From Blasia pusilla (Eukaryota > Marchantiophyta > Marchantiopsida > Blasiales), in NCBI GenBank assembly GCA_050084515.1, contig CM114274.1, positions 23,374,001 through 23,438,000 on the forward strand: a stretch of 64,000 nucleotides of DNA, given 5' to 3'. Below are positions 12,416-23,089 of the stretch, piece after piece. Under the pieces are notes generated by a model, which worked only from the letters and a program-made list of their open reading frames with translations, was not told the origin of the DNA and made no database searches. The position numbers were made by a program, and so were the translations under genes. How positions within the stretch are numbered: the stretch's first letter is position 1; every line of letters begins with the position of its first letter.

Positions 12416-13578
12416 GTAAAACCTAAGTTGTATATCTATTACATTATGTCCTAGTGTGCTAATAATCATATTAGAACAAAACCGGGTTTTCTAAAATACC
12501 ACGTTTGTCGGAATTTGTGCTAAAGTTAAATTTGGAAAAATAAGCCCTAAATTTGATATCTGTATAATTTCATGCGGGGAATTTCTTTCTATATGAGAAT
12601 TGAAAGTTTCAAAAAAGAAATTTAGATAGAAGAGATCATGAATGACGAATTGATACAGTAAGTGGAATCCATTTGGATAAACTAGATAAAGAGAAAAAAA
12701 AATAACGAAGGGGATGGGATATCATATGAATATTTATGGAGAAAAATTCAAGTGAATTACCAGTTATATGTGGAAATATTTCAATCAAATATTTCATATT
12801 TTTCTCATCATTATAATGAACTTATAGGAAGGGAGATTGTTTAATCCAACATTATTAATTTATTTGGTGGATAAGGAAGTCCTCTAGCCTAGATGCTATT
12901 GTCTAGTATTTAGTAGAGATCCACGCATGTGTGTGTCATAGTCTCAACTTAAATTTAAAATTTTATTTATCTTAGAATCCAAAATCCAATCAAGTATTTA
13001 AAAATAGAAATTATAATGCATTTTTAGTATTTCCATGTAAACATGACATAGTAGTGGTGGGAAATTCTACCGAAAAGTTATTCAACTTTTTCTTTTAAGA
13101 TTGAGCATAATGAGAGGACTATGTGCATAAAGTTCCCTCAAAGAACTTTTGATAATAAAATAGAAATTCTCAAACTAAAATCCAAGAATAATTAACTATG
13201 GTAGTAAAACCTCTAAGAGTAGGCCTGGAATGTATTGTCTCGTAGGGGCTATGCCACATTAGTTTCATTTTTTGGTTCTCGTTAGGAAGGATGTCCAGTT
13301 AGAGGTACGGATGACGTGTCCACCATTTTCGTCTCCCCCTTTGTACGGAGCGTGGGCTAAGGTTTTCCTGGTGGCAGAGAGTAGAGTGGCAACACCATTG
13401 GTACATTCATGCTCTTGGTGCTTCTGTGCGTGTCTGCGAGCTGATTGATCGACTCGTCGTCTCTCATCTCTAGGTTGCCTGTAGGGTAGAGCGCTGATTC
13501 AATCAATAAACTAAGTGTAGGCGAAATCAATGTAGATCTCAGAGTTGATCAATCACCTCGCAGACATGCACGGGAAGG
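12416..13578. other. AT-rich interval without recognised gene
   Basis: No coding blocks, tandem repeats or element termini were identified. The last 150 bases become more GC-rich just before the LINE begins. Confidence 0.4.
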
Positions 13579-15533
13579 GGTTATGGAGGCATTGCTACTT
13601 TCATCAGGTCTCAATTTCTACCTCTCATACATCTAGAAGATCAAGATATCGAGGGCCAATATCATTGGCTACGTCTTGGTTTGGTTGGGGGATCTTATTG
13701 TGATTTGGCTGTTTGTTATTTTCCATCACTGTTTATACCTATCTACTCAACGTGCACTTGCAATCGGAGTCAACCGTTTCATCGACTTACTGGGGATGTT
13801 CTCAAATATCAAAGCAAAGGCATAGTCTTTCTAGTTGGGGATTTCAATGCTCGCACACGTATTGCTCAATTTACCCAATTCAGTGATTCCTTGACTGCTG
13901 CTCTTCTCGAAGAACCAGAGGATGGTTTGTGGTCTAGAATCTCTTCAGATCTTTCTACAAATCCTTTGACATAGCATTTTTTTATCTTTCGGAGCCACTT
14001 GTAATTTGAAAGTTCTTAATGGAACCTCTTATTTTCCCAACTCTCACTCCAATACATGTTTCTCCTCTATCGGTGCTAGCACCATCGATTATCTTCTCTC
14101 CTCGCCCACTAACAACTCTCATATCTCTACATTTGATATTTTAGAGCCTCCATCTGAATTTTAGAGCCTCTTTTGTTTTCTATCTCAGTGACAAAGGAAA
14201 TTCCTCTCTCAACATGTCAATTTGTTTTAGCTTCCCTCGTAGATTTTTACATGCTAGATTTACAAGAACTCTTGAATCACATTATATGGAGCTCTGATCC
14301 AGAGACGGCAAGCTTGCAACTAACTGAATTGGTCAAGAACATTGCATCCAAGTTCTTTTCCTGTCACAAGGATAGAAGTGCTAGGAGGTCGCCTTGTAGT
14401 GGGTGGTTTGACTCTCAATTCAAGCAAGCAAGGTTAAGATCAGTGGACAAATCTTTGAATATCCAAAGTCGGCTTATCGTGACGAGCCTTTACAAACACT
14501 TGGTGAAATCCAAGAAATGAGCTTTCTTGCAGCGAAAGCAAGAGTCCTTAACAAGGGAACTCCATGACGACCCCAAATCATTGTGGAGACGGTTAGTACT
14601 ACGCTCTTCATAACCTACTTTTGAAAGCTCTACTTCTTTCTCCATGCTACATCCATGCCACATTGTGGAGGCATACCACGCTTATTCTCTGAAGCAGAGG
14701 TGATGACTCAACTAAGAAGATTAGCTAATGGCAAATGTGAGGATCTCGATGTCTTTCTATTGAACTTCTCAAGTGGGGAGAAGATTCTATCAGACCGATC
14801 CTCACCAAAGTATTGGTGATGCTGCTATCTATGGTTTTCCTTCTACTTGGTCGCTACAGGAGATTGTTTCTATTCAAAAATCATGAAGGGAGGATTTCAT
14901 GACAATCTATCGCACTATCATGGTGGATAGTGTCTTTGCCAAGCTATTTGGGAAATTGGTGGAGTCAAAGTTGAGTGCATGGATAGAGTCTTTCCAAAAG
15001 AGAGAACGGGTCCAAGCTGGTTTTTGCCCAACATACAACACCATCGACCATATCTTGATCTTACGTGTTTTATGGGAGAAATCTTAAGGCAATGGGAAAG
15101 CTTTGTTTTGTGGTTTCATCAATTTCAAGAAAGCTTTTGATACCGTACCTCGTAAGATCTTATGGGATAGGCTGCAAGCCATTGGAGTACCACCAAATCT
15201 TCTAGCAGCCGTGGCCACGTTGTACCATTCTGTTCGGGCCAACATCAAAGCCACGACCAACATCAGATCCTATTGATCCACTATCGAAGCTACCATCGAT
15301 CTACTCAGTTCTTCGATCTACTCAGTTCTTTGATCTACTCCAGTTCTTTGATCTACTCCATCGATCTACTCCAGCCACGGCTGCTAGAAGATTTGGTGGT
15401 ACTCCAATGGCTTGGTGACTCCGATAGTACTCAAGAGATCTTGAGTACTATCAGAGTCATTCAAGCTTGCCCTCTCTCCCCTACTATATTTGGAGTTTTC
15501 ATAGATGATATCGAAAAGTGGTTGGAGGAATGT
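13579..15533 (+). mobile_element. LINE copy A, 5' portion: endonuclease and start of RT
   Basis: Translation of 13,579-13,974 gives the second half of an APE-type endonuclease ('YGGIATFIR', 'FLVGDFNARTR'). The endonuclease ending, with its 'IDYLLSSP' block, follows at about 14,000-14,120. Next come a linker (14,173-14,580) and an L1-like RT: 'VDSVFAKLFGKLVESKL' (14,929 on), motif A 'FKKAFDTVPRK' (about 15,124), and 'ACPLSPTIFGVFIDDIEKW' up to 15,533. The start of the endonuclease is missing, so the copy is 5'-truncated. The RT is interrupted by a fold-back insert (about 15,250-15,455) and by the gypsy element. Downstream it resumes at 25,449. Confidence 0.85.
15172..15455. repeat. Fold-back rearrangement inside the LINE RT
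   Basis: Three inverted relationships are visible. The LINE stretch 15,172-15,213 recurs inverted at about 15,371-15,412. The stretch 15,262-15,306 is the inverse of 15,906-15,955 at the end of the gypsy 5' LTR region. A hairpin with 13-bp perfect arms (17 with one mismatch) and a 4-base loop lies at about 15,418-15,455. Between them are short tandem repeats of GATCTACTC(C)AGTTCTT. The pattern suggests template switching after the gypsy element inserted. Confidence 0.75.
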
Positions 15534-15903
15534 TTCATGACCATACGGATTATGTCGTAGAGTATAGTATGCTAGTAGAGGCGATACATGATGTAGGGCC
15601 GTAGTGACTAGGTAGGGATGCGGTTTCATATATAGGGTTGGGGGTTACTCCATTGAGGGTGACTTTTCCAATAGCACCGCCCTTAGGTTGGAGGGTATAG
15701 TATGGAGTGTACTCAAAGAACAGTTAGTTCTTTGAGTTGAGCCTGTTGCGTTGGGAGTTAGCCTTGGTAGTGAGTGGAGCTCTTGGCTATGGTGGTTCCT
15801 GTAAGCTTCGACCTGGATTCTCCCATCGTGGAGTGGGTTTGGATCGATTGTATGTGATTCTATACGTGTTTTATGACAATAGGCCGTTCACGAATTTCAC
15901 TCA
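15534..15903 (+). repeat. 5' LTR remnant of the gypsy element
   Basis: This stretch matches 24,973-25,340 in the 3' LTR closely and in the same orientation (for example both contain GTACTCAAAGAACAGTTAG). It lacks the ~110-bp segment that flanks this core on both sides in the 3' LTR. A clear tRNA primer-binding site was not found downstream; sequence around 15,930 (TGGATCAATAGG) is only a weak possibility. Confidence 0.85.
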
Positions 15904-17558
15904 AAGAACTGGAGTAGATCGATGGTAGCTTCGATAGTGGATCAATAGGATCTGGTTAGGGCTGATTGTGTACTCGGCCATGGATGTTCATGGCTTGTGG
16001 CCTATGTTGGATGTGTGGATCTAGTGCGGGGTTATTTGGGAAAGAAGCGTCTTGCTGAGAGCCTTCTAATGCACTTTAGATCACCGGATTTCGTCAAGGG
16101 AGTTGGAAGTTATCAAAGATTGAAGATTCTTGTTCGTGTTTGACGGTTTTCTGATGTGGAGAGCTTGGAGTGCAGAAGCTCTGTTGAAGTTTATCTAGAT
16201 CCCGTGAGAAGTTCATGTTGCTACCTCTATTGTGATCTCATGTTGATTATGTGAAGCTATCTGCTTGAGTGTGTGGAGCGGATTGCTGCTGTGGTGAAAG
16301 AGTGTTGCAGATTTCTGTGTGCATGAATCTGGGCGGAACCGCTCACGGATTTGCGATTCTGGAGGAGTATGGACAGCAAGTTTGTCTGATTTTTGGCTCG
16401 GAGTTCAAAGCTCAGTTGTATCTGATTTCTTGTGGAGAGATAGCTATGGTGGCCAATTGAATTTTGTTTGAAACAGATTCAATTTTGGTCTAGGATTTGT
16501 GGAGTAATCGCTGGTCAAAATTTCGCGGATTAGCTCAAGGTCTGGCTATGGTGGACAGCAGATCGGAGGGGCTGGTTGGTTGGTGACTCGTCTTTTGTTG
16601 GATACGCCTATCCCACTGGGGGCGCCGTGGTTGGGCCTCTCTCCATAGTGAAGCATGGCATGTCTCGAGCATTTCTCGGCGTTTTGAGGTTTCGAGGCTT
16701 CGAGGTAACTCGTGGTAGCTCGCGTCGAGTGGGCGTGAGAGGCGTGAGGCAGTTCCTGCATTGAGTGTTGCATAATTGGTCACCCATCTTTGGGATATTC
16801 TGCCTGGAAGACGCTTAACTGTTGAGTACTTAACTATGCTAGTGTACGTACTAGTGTAGCACTTTTGGTGTTATTTGGAGATGCGTTAGGAACTGTTATG
16901 CATCTCGGGTTTTCCGTTGATGGACCTCTAGCGCATAATATGGTGTGGCCTCCCCATGCAGGTGATATTTTCAGGTGCTGCGAGTGCGACTAGCACGTCA
17001 TCGACCACCGGCGGCGTAACTATTGCGTTAGAATTGTGTGGTTGTTTCTGTGGATTCCGGGGGCGCCACTTTTGGTGGATTGTGTTACCTTGATTTCCGT
17101 TTTGTACTTCCATTTGCAATTGGAGGGTTGTCGTTGGACTTCCTGTATTTGGATCCCCTCCATCGTTGCTTCTTGCTTGCGCGCCCATTGTTAGGGCTGA
17201 CGCTGATTTCCAAAGTAGTTTTACTCCTGTGTGCTACCGGTAGTGAGGCTGGAGTGATGACCAGTCAGACTACATTTGTTTCTCTCACGGTGAGACTAGA
17301 GTAATGACCAGTAGACCGTGGGAGGCTTCTTGTGGTGATGACAACTTAGGTTGCCCACACCCATAGCTAGTAGAGCTAGAATAGTACAGCGACATCGACG
17401 TCACTTGGTTACTTAGTGGTGGTGATTTGGTGGTGGTGCGGCATCGGTGTTGGTCGTCATAGAGTTGTCTAGTGATCTGTTTGGGGACCGTGGTGCGGAC
17501 ACTGGTGGTTTTACACGGAGTGGATTGAGGTATCGGCTACCTTTTCCACTTCCGACGG
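15904..17558 (+). other. Long untranslated leader of the gypsy element
   Basis: About 1.6 kb between the LTR remnant and gag. No recognised protein lies on the plus strand, and open frames on both strands lack known motifs. A leader this long is unusual and could hold packaging or regulatory signals. Confidence 0.5.
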
Positions 17559-18866
17559 TTGATGAAGAGGAGGACCAAGTCTTCTGCGTTGTTATCAAGT
17601 GTTGCAGCTCTATTGATTTGGGACATGGACGGGATGTATGGGGCCATGAAGGGTCCACGACAATACTCAAATACAGTGGGCACCATTGAGTTCGAGGACT
17701 TTATTCAGGAGTTTGATAGGTGGTGTGATATGCAGATGTTGTGGAACGCCACGTTGTTTACACCCTTCTTGGCTTGGAAGGGATTGTTTCAGCACTTGGA
17801 GGGACCACCCATGGATGATTACCATGAGTTTAGGAGGAACCATGCTTCTGAGATTGAGGCATGGAGACAATGTTGGTCTCCAGGCTATGTGTCTATCACC
17901 CATGGTGGTAGTGGTAGTAGTGCTCTTACTGTGTTAGCCAACCCGACATTGAGTGGTGCGAGTACGAGCCGGAGTGGGGATACCAGGGGAGGTACCCATG
18001 GAGAAACCAGTGGGGGTACTAGTGGAGGGACTAGTGCCCCACCATCGTTCAGCCCGGTTGCAGAGTTCTTCAAGAGGTTGAAGAAGAACTATTAGGGAGT
18101 GAAGGCAGAGAAGTTGAGGAGTGAGACAGGTGAGAGTCTTTGTGAGGCATACACTTGTATGCGACGCTTGATTTCAATTACCGAGGGTGTGATTGAGGCT
18201 CGGGCAGTCGAGTTTTGGTATGGGATCTTGGACAAAGAGTTGCGCCGTAGGGTACGTGATGCTACTCTTATGATTGATGATTCACCCACATTGGCCCATG
18301 TGTTTCCTCTATCTAAGAAGATTAAGCTTAACATGGTGGAGGAGAGGGTGGTGACATCCGCATTTAGTAGGGATACAACTACTACTTCTCGTGTTCAGCA
18401 GCCCACCTCACAGTCTCGTAGTAGTGGTGGTGGTAGTAGTAGTGGGAGTCGTGGGGGGTACGCACGACCTCAGTCAGGTCCTAGAGGGACACTTGTGCAG
18501 AGACCATTGCCTTCATTTGCTGCCCCGCAGCAAGGAGAGTCATGTTGGATATGTGGAGGTGATCATGTTAGGAAGTTTTGTCCCCAAGAGGATGGGAGAC
18601 GGACTTTGGAGGATGGGCCTCAGTCGGCCCCAACTCAGTGTGATCATTGCGGGAGACCAGGTCATCCTCGAGAGCGTTGCTTTGATCTTCATCTAGAGTT
18701 GAGATCAGGCCGTGGAGTAGCTCAGAGAGGCCGAGGTGGTAGAGGTGGTAGGGGTGGTAGAGGTGGACTTTGGAGGATGGGCCTCAGTCAGCCCCAACTC
18801 AGTCTAATCATTGCGGGAGACCAAGTCATCCTCGAGAGCGTTTCTTTGATCTTCATCGAGAGTTGA
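17559..18866 (+). pseudogene. Gypsy Gag polyprotein, one in-frame stop, frameshifted end
   Basis: Gag would form the virus-like particle and bind element RNA. One frame runs from 17,559 to 18,866 with a single TAG at 18,093-18,095. The capsid part contains 'IEFEDFIQEFDRWCDMQML' and 'GESLCEAYTCMRRLI'. Two CCHC zinc knuckles follow: CWICGGDHVRKFC (CX2CX3HX4C) and CDHCGRPGHPRERC (CX2CX4HX4C). Glycine/arginine-rich RGG stretches follow them. The frame is lost where the second knuckle region is duplicated in tandem. The true start may lie slightly downstream of the first ATG. Confidence 0.85.
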
Positions 18867-18945
18867 GATCAAGCCGCGGCCGTGGTGGAGGAGCTCCAAG
18901 AGGCCGAGGTGGTAGAGGTGGACCAGCGGTTGGAGAGCCTACGGT
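18600..18945 (+). repeat. Tandem duplication of the second zinc-knuckle region
   Basis: The segment beginning GGACTTTGGAGGATGGGCC at about 18,601 recurs at about 18,766. The second copy lies in another frame, and its knuckle has lost cysteines (reads SNHCGRPSHPRERF), so it is no longer a functional knuckle. The duplication shifts gag relative to the downstream protease frame. Confidence 0.88.
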
Positions 18946-20059
18946 GGCTGCCCCTACCACTACGACAGAGTCAGCTATAGCTGCCAGGATTGAGCAGTTG
19001 GAGGAAAGGTTGGCTACTATGGCTGGTATCCAACATAGAGCAGGTTCGGGAGCAGGGGCTTCCACCTCTTATGGAGTGGATGATCTCTCTTATATGGCGA
19101 GTGCAACACAGGTTGAGGCGTCAACTGTAGTTACGAGAGGAGCCACTCGAGCGTCAGAGCCACGTGGTGCTACTGTGGAGTTGGACCCACAGAGGGGTGA
19201 GGCTGGGAGGCAGGCTAGGCTCCCCCAATCATTCTTGTTGTCTGTGGTGCTTAGGACTCCATCCATGGTTCCTACGCAGCCTATTGAGCCTACAGTGGGG
19301 ATTGAGGCATCTACATCACGTGTAGTAGCCACCAATGCAACATCCAGTGCAGTATTGCGGGTGGCAACTTCAGTGTTGGGATCCCCATTATTTTCAACCA
19401 CTGAGTTGATGGCCTTAGGAGTTGACTTAGCTCCTATATTTCAGCTAGCAGCCACGTTGTGTGAACGTGAGAGTGTTACTGCTACACGTGCTAAGGTGGA
19501 TGAGGGTGTTGCGGTGGAGCAACCCTCTATGTCACGTGTAGCATTGAGTACGAGTGCTACTTGCTAGGCCGCAACGACGAAGATGGATGCATTACCAGCC
19601 CGACCAGCCATTAATCGTGAGAGGCTTACACCTGGTGTTTGTATGTTGGACAACCGGAGTGGGATATTCCGATTGGTGAGTCCTACAGGACAGGTGTATA
19701 GACCAAATAGAGTCTTGTTAGACTCTGGTGCCCAACCTTTGATGTTGGGAAAGGCAACATGTATTGGTTTGGATATTCGGAGGTCAGAGCTTGAGCCTTG
19801 CCCATTCCAGATTCAGACATCACTTGGAGGAGCCAATGATAGGTCTCATTTCATGACACGGGGGAAGTTTTCTGTAAAATTGAGACCAAATCATGCAATT
19901 GATAGCTCCAGGTTGGGAGTGCCTATAGTGGTTACATCAGCCGAGTCGTATGATGTACTAGTTGGAGGAGTAGTATTGTACCCGATGGGTTTTAGATGGA
20001 CTACTGGACTGAGAGAGCGTCTTATAGACCTGGTTGGCAGTCCGTGGATGGACGTATGA
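18770..20059 (+). pseudogene. Gypsy Gag-Pro junction and aspartic protease
   Basis: After the duplication the frame runs through a low-complexity Ala/Thr/Ser-rich linker (to a TAG at 19,565-19,567) into a retroviral-type aspartic protease. The catalytic box is 'VLLDSGAQPLMLGK' (L-D-S-G instead of the commoner DTG/DSG variants), followed by 'CPFQIQTSLGG' and 'YDVLVGGVVLYP', the second hydrophobic flap region. The protease matures Gag-Pol and acts as a dimer. A frame change follows near 20,000-20,060. The 63.5-64 kb copy carries the same VLVG(G/S)xVLYP block. Confidence 0.88.
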
Positions 20060-20430
20060 GCCAAGTTCCTATGAGATTTATTTACGAGGCTCGACCAGGA
20101 GGGTCATCCCCAACAGTGTTAGCATCTGTGGTTGGTTTTAGTGGAGTAGTCACTTGGCTAGGATACTTTTTAGAGGGTAATCTTTCTGCTATGGATTCTC
20201 CTGTGCATGAGGAGGTAGAGGAGGTCCCTAGTTTTGCAGCAGTGGTATCCTCATCATTGGATGTGCCACTTTGGAGTTCAGGCGGTGCACTATGGCAGGA
20301 GGCTGATCGCCTAGTGCATGAGGCTTAGTGTGAGGCTGTTATACCTCACGAGGAAGAGGAGGCTCCATGGTTGACTCCTACTTCTGGTCCAGTTGGGTTA
20401 TCCCCTTTAGATACTGCACCCATTATATGG
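19996..20430 (+). pseudogene. Spacer between protease and methyltransferase domains
   Basis: A frame in register with the methyltransferase motif I contains 'ASYRPGWQSVDGRMS', then an acidic stretch 'EEVEEVPSFAAVV', a TAG stop (20,326-20,328), and 'EEEEAPWLTP'. 'SYRPGW' is shared with the copy at 63.6 kb. No domain was recognised; it looks like a flexible linker. Confidence 0.6.
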
Positions 20431-21320
20431 CAGTATCCGCCGGAGGGAATTTGTGTGTTAGATCTCTTTGGTGGGATTAGCACTCCTTTAGTTGCAGTAT
20501 TGCAAGCCGGTATTCCTATGCAGAGATACGTGTATGTGGAGCAAGATGAGACGGCTCAGAGAGTCTCATCCCGACATATTGGTCAGTTGATGCGGAGATA
20601 TCCTGAGTTGTTGCCGCCATCAGCTATTCATGGGATTTGGTGATTGCAAGATGGCCATGTCATGATCATACACGTGTTGGTCGTGGTGAAGGATTACACG
20701 ACCTTAGGTCTCGATTGTTTTGGGAGATGTTACGTCTGTTATGACATCTTCAGGTTCATCAAGCACGTGCTCCTGCTTACATTCTGGAGAATGTTCCATT
20801 GTTGGGTGACACTCGGACCTAGATGATGGCGAGTGTTCATGAGGTGCGGTCTTGGATTGGACCAACGGTGTTGTTGGATGCAATGCGAGTTGGCTCGCGT
20901 GCACATCGACCACGCTTGTGGTGGACAAACTTGTTGCCTAGGGAGATTCTAGGTCGAGCATATGATGCAGTGTAGCGGGATCCTTGCCTTACAGTGGATA
21001 GTATCTTGGATACTAGGCGACTTTCTGAAGTGGTGAGGGTTATTAATCGGTCACCCATGGCACTGGTGAACCGTGTGGGGCAGCCTAGGATGGCACTACC
21101 CACATTTGTGAGTTTTCCCTCGTCACATGCCTACAGGGAAGGTGGTCCCGGGCTTGTATGGGATTCTCATGTGTGACAGTTGGTGGAGCCTAACGCTGAT
21201 GAGAGAGAGCATGCGATGGGATTTGCTACTAGTGTGACAGCGGTTGCTTCCATTTCTGAGGCTTCACGACGTCATGTGTTGGGTCAAGCCATGGATCTGA
21301 ATTGTTTGACCTGGATTTGG
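20431..21320 (+). pseudogene. Cytosine-5 DNA methyltransferase-like domain in gypsy Pol
   Basis: The domain would transfer a methyl group from S-adenosylmethionine to C5 of cytosine. Motif I is at 20,461-20,475 (DLFGG, preceded by CVL). The frame then shifts by one near 20,634. Motif IV is WPCH at 20,652-20,663, where active enzymes usually have PCQ; the catalytic Cys is kept. Motif VI is ENV at 20,787-20,795. Motif VIII is RPRLWWTN at 20,907-20,930. A target-recognition-like stretch follows, then motif IX (ERExAMGF, 21,204-21,224) and motif X (RRHVLGQAMDLN, 21,267-21,302). Motif order matches DCM/DNMT enzymes. Stops at 20,742, 20,820, 20,973 and 21,174 make this copy inactive. The domain sits between protease and RT, a position without a role in the standard gypsy Pol. 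Confidence 0.88.
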
Positions 21321-22684
21321 AGTCTTGGTATAGCCGAGCAGCGTCGGCTTCAGACTATGTCTGTGGGTCTTCCACCCCTTGTGATGAGCTCGATGGCTAC
21401 CGGGACGGTAGAGGCATTGGCTGGGGGCGAGGAGAGTAGTATTTTTCATCCTTGGAGTAAATGGGATGTAATGGCTGGGAATGTGGAGTTGGTTGCTGAT
21501 GTTGGTGGAGGAGTTATTTGCTCAGATGATGGTGTAGCTAAGGGTGTACCATCTTGTGAGGGGCTTGCATAGCAGCCAATGGCGTCGTCCTCTCCCTCTA
21601 GTGTGCCAGTGGAGGAGACTTGGGAGCCATTACTTGGGCCCAAGCTTACGGGAGGTGAGAAACAATGCTTGACACAGTTCCTACGTGCGTATAAGAGTTG
21701 TTTTGCCTTGAGCATGAAGGATTTGGGTGCTTTGGTTGGACCCGGTATACAGATTGATTTGGCTAGTGATACGCCAATCTTTTGTCATCTCCACTGATAT
21801 AGTGATATGGACAGGGACCTGATTCAGAGTAGGACGTTGGACCTTTTGGAGGCTGGATTAGTGGAGTTGTCGCATGGAGAGTATGCATCAGCCACTGTCA
21901 TGCCTGCTAAAAAGGATGTGCATGGAAACTTTACGGATAAGCGGATGTGTGGAGATTACCGTCTTATCAATCGGCAAACTAAGGCCGATAGGTATGCCAT
22001 GCCTACACCTGAGATCTTTGATATGGTGGGACAAACAAATATTTTCAGTACTTTGGATCTTTGGGCAGAATACCATCAGTTGCCGATTCGAGAGAGTGAC
22101 AAGGCCAAGACAGCATTTTGGGGTGTCAACTCTCATGGCAGGGATTGTTTGTACCAGTGGAAATTCTTACCCTTTGGGTTGAAGAATGCACATGCTGAGT
22201 TTCAAGAGTGATGGACAGGATCCTAGCAGGGTTGGATTTTTTTCGGTGTTACATTGATGATATCTTGGTGTTTAGTACCACGGTGGAGGACCATCAGATA
22301 CATTTGCAGATTATGTTTGAGCGGTTGAAAGCTCATGGTCTACGTTTGCATCCAGGAAAGTGTAAGTTCTTCCATGAGGATGTTGAGTACTTGGGTCATG
22401 TGATCTATCTAGGTGGTTTGGGAGTTCAACAAGCAAAGGTGGAGGCTATTGCACTTATTCCTCGTCCGGTAGATGTGAGTAGAGTTCGGGAATTCATGGG
22501 ATTGGCGAACTACTATCAGAGGTATGTGAAGGGATTTAGTGCGATGGCAAAGTCTTTGAACCAATTGCTGAAATCAGATCTGGAGTGGCATTCGGGAGAT
22601 GATCAGGAGAGAGCTTTTGTGGAGCTCAAGGCCCAGTTGGTGGCCGCGCCTATCTTGAGGAGACCTATCAGAGGGCGCCCATTT
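21321..22684 (+). pseudogene. Gypsy reverse transcriptase
   Basis: In the same frame as the methyltransferase, the chain continues through a linker and past stops (TAG at 21,570, TGA at 21,795) into RT. Recognisable blocks are 'ATVMPAKKDVHGN', 'MCGDYRLINRQT', 'FSTLDLWAEYHQLPI' (motif A), 'FLPFGLKNAHAEFQ' and, after a frameshift near 22,205, 'RCYIDDILVFS' with the YIDD catalytic box at 22,250-22,261. Thumb and connection follow ('GLANYYQRYVKGF'). In motif A the common GYHQ is replaced by AEYHQ. RT copies element RNA into cDNA. Confidence 0.93.
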
Positions 22685-23077
22685 TAGTTGCACACTGATT
22701 GGAGTATGTTGGGACTTGGAGCAGTGTTGACACAACATGATGATGAGCACATGGAGTTTGTGGTGGCCTATGCAAGTCATTCGAATAATGCAGCGGAGTT
22801 GCGCTTTAGTTCATATGAGGGAGAGTGCTTGGCAGTAGTGTGGGTTGTGGCACACTTTAGGTGTTACTTGTTTGGCACACAGTTTACCCTTGTTACTGAT
22901 CACCAGCCGCTCAAGTGGTTGATGGAGTCTAACAAGCTTACGGGGAAGCTTGCACGTTGGGCTCTTATATTACAGGAGTATGACTTCCAGGTGGTACATA
23001 GACTTGGAGTTTCCAACCTTCATGTTGATGGGTTGAGTAGGAACCCATGTACTAGCCAAGAGGATGCAACTGGCTAG
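22685..23077 (+). pseudogene. Gypsy RNase H domain
   Basis: It follows RT in frame after a TAG at 22,685-22,687 (probably a former CAG, since 'FQLHTD' is expected). Visible catalytic neighbourhoods are 'LHTDWSMLGLGAVLTQ', 'YEGECLAVVW' and 'LVTDHQPLKWLM', then 'GLSRNP' at the domain end. RNase H removes the RNA strand of the RNA-DNA hybrid. Confidence 0.9.
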
Positions 23078-23089
23078 ATGGCATGGCGA

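Noticed and set aside
15918-15960. Primer-binding site complementary to initiator tRNA-Met
   Set aside because: TGGATCAATAGG only loosely resembles the usual TGGTATCAGAGC, and the region is rearranged.
18099-18540. Independent RNA-binding RGG protein
   Set aside because: It is in frame with upstream capsid-like sequence and followed by CCHC knuckles, so it is gag.
20641-21176. Short separate genes after the methyltransferase motif I
   Set aside because: The fragments join into one domain when one frameshift and a few stop codons are allowed for; motifs IV, VI and VIII fall in the expected order.
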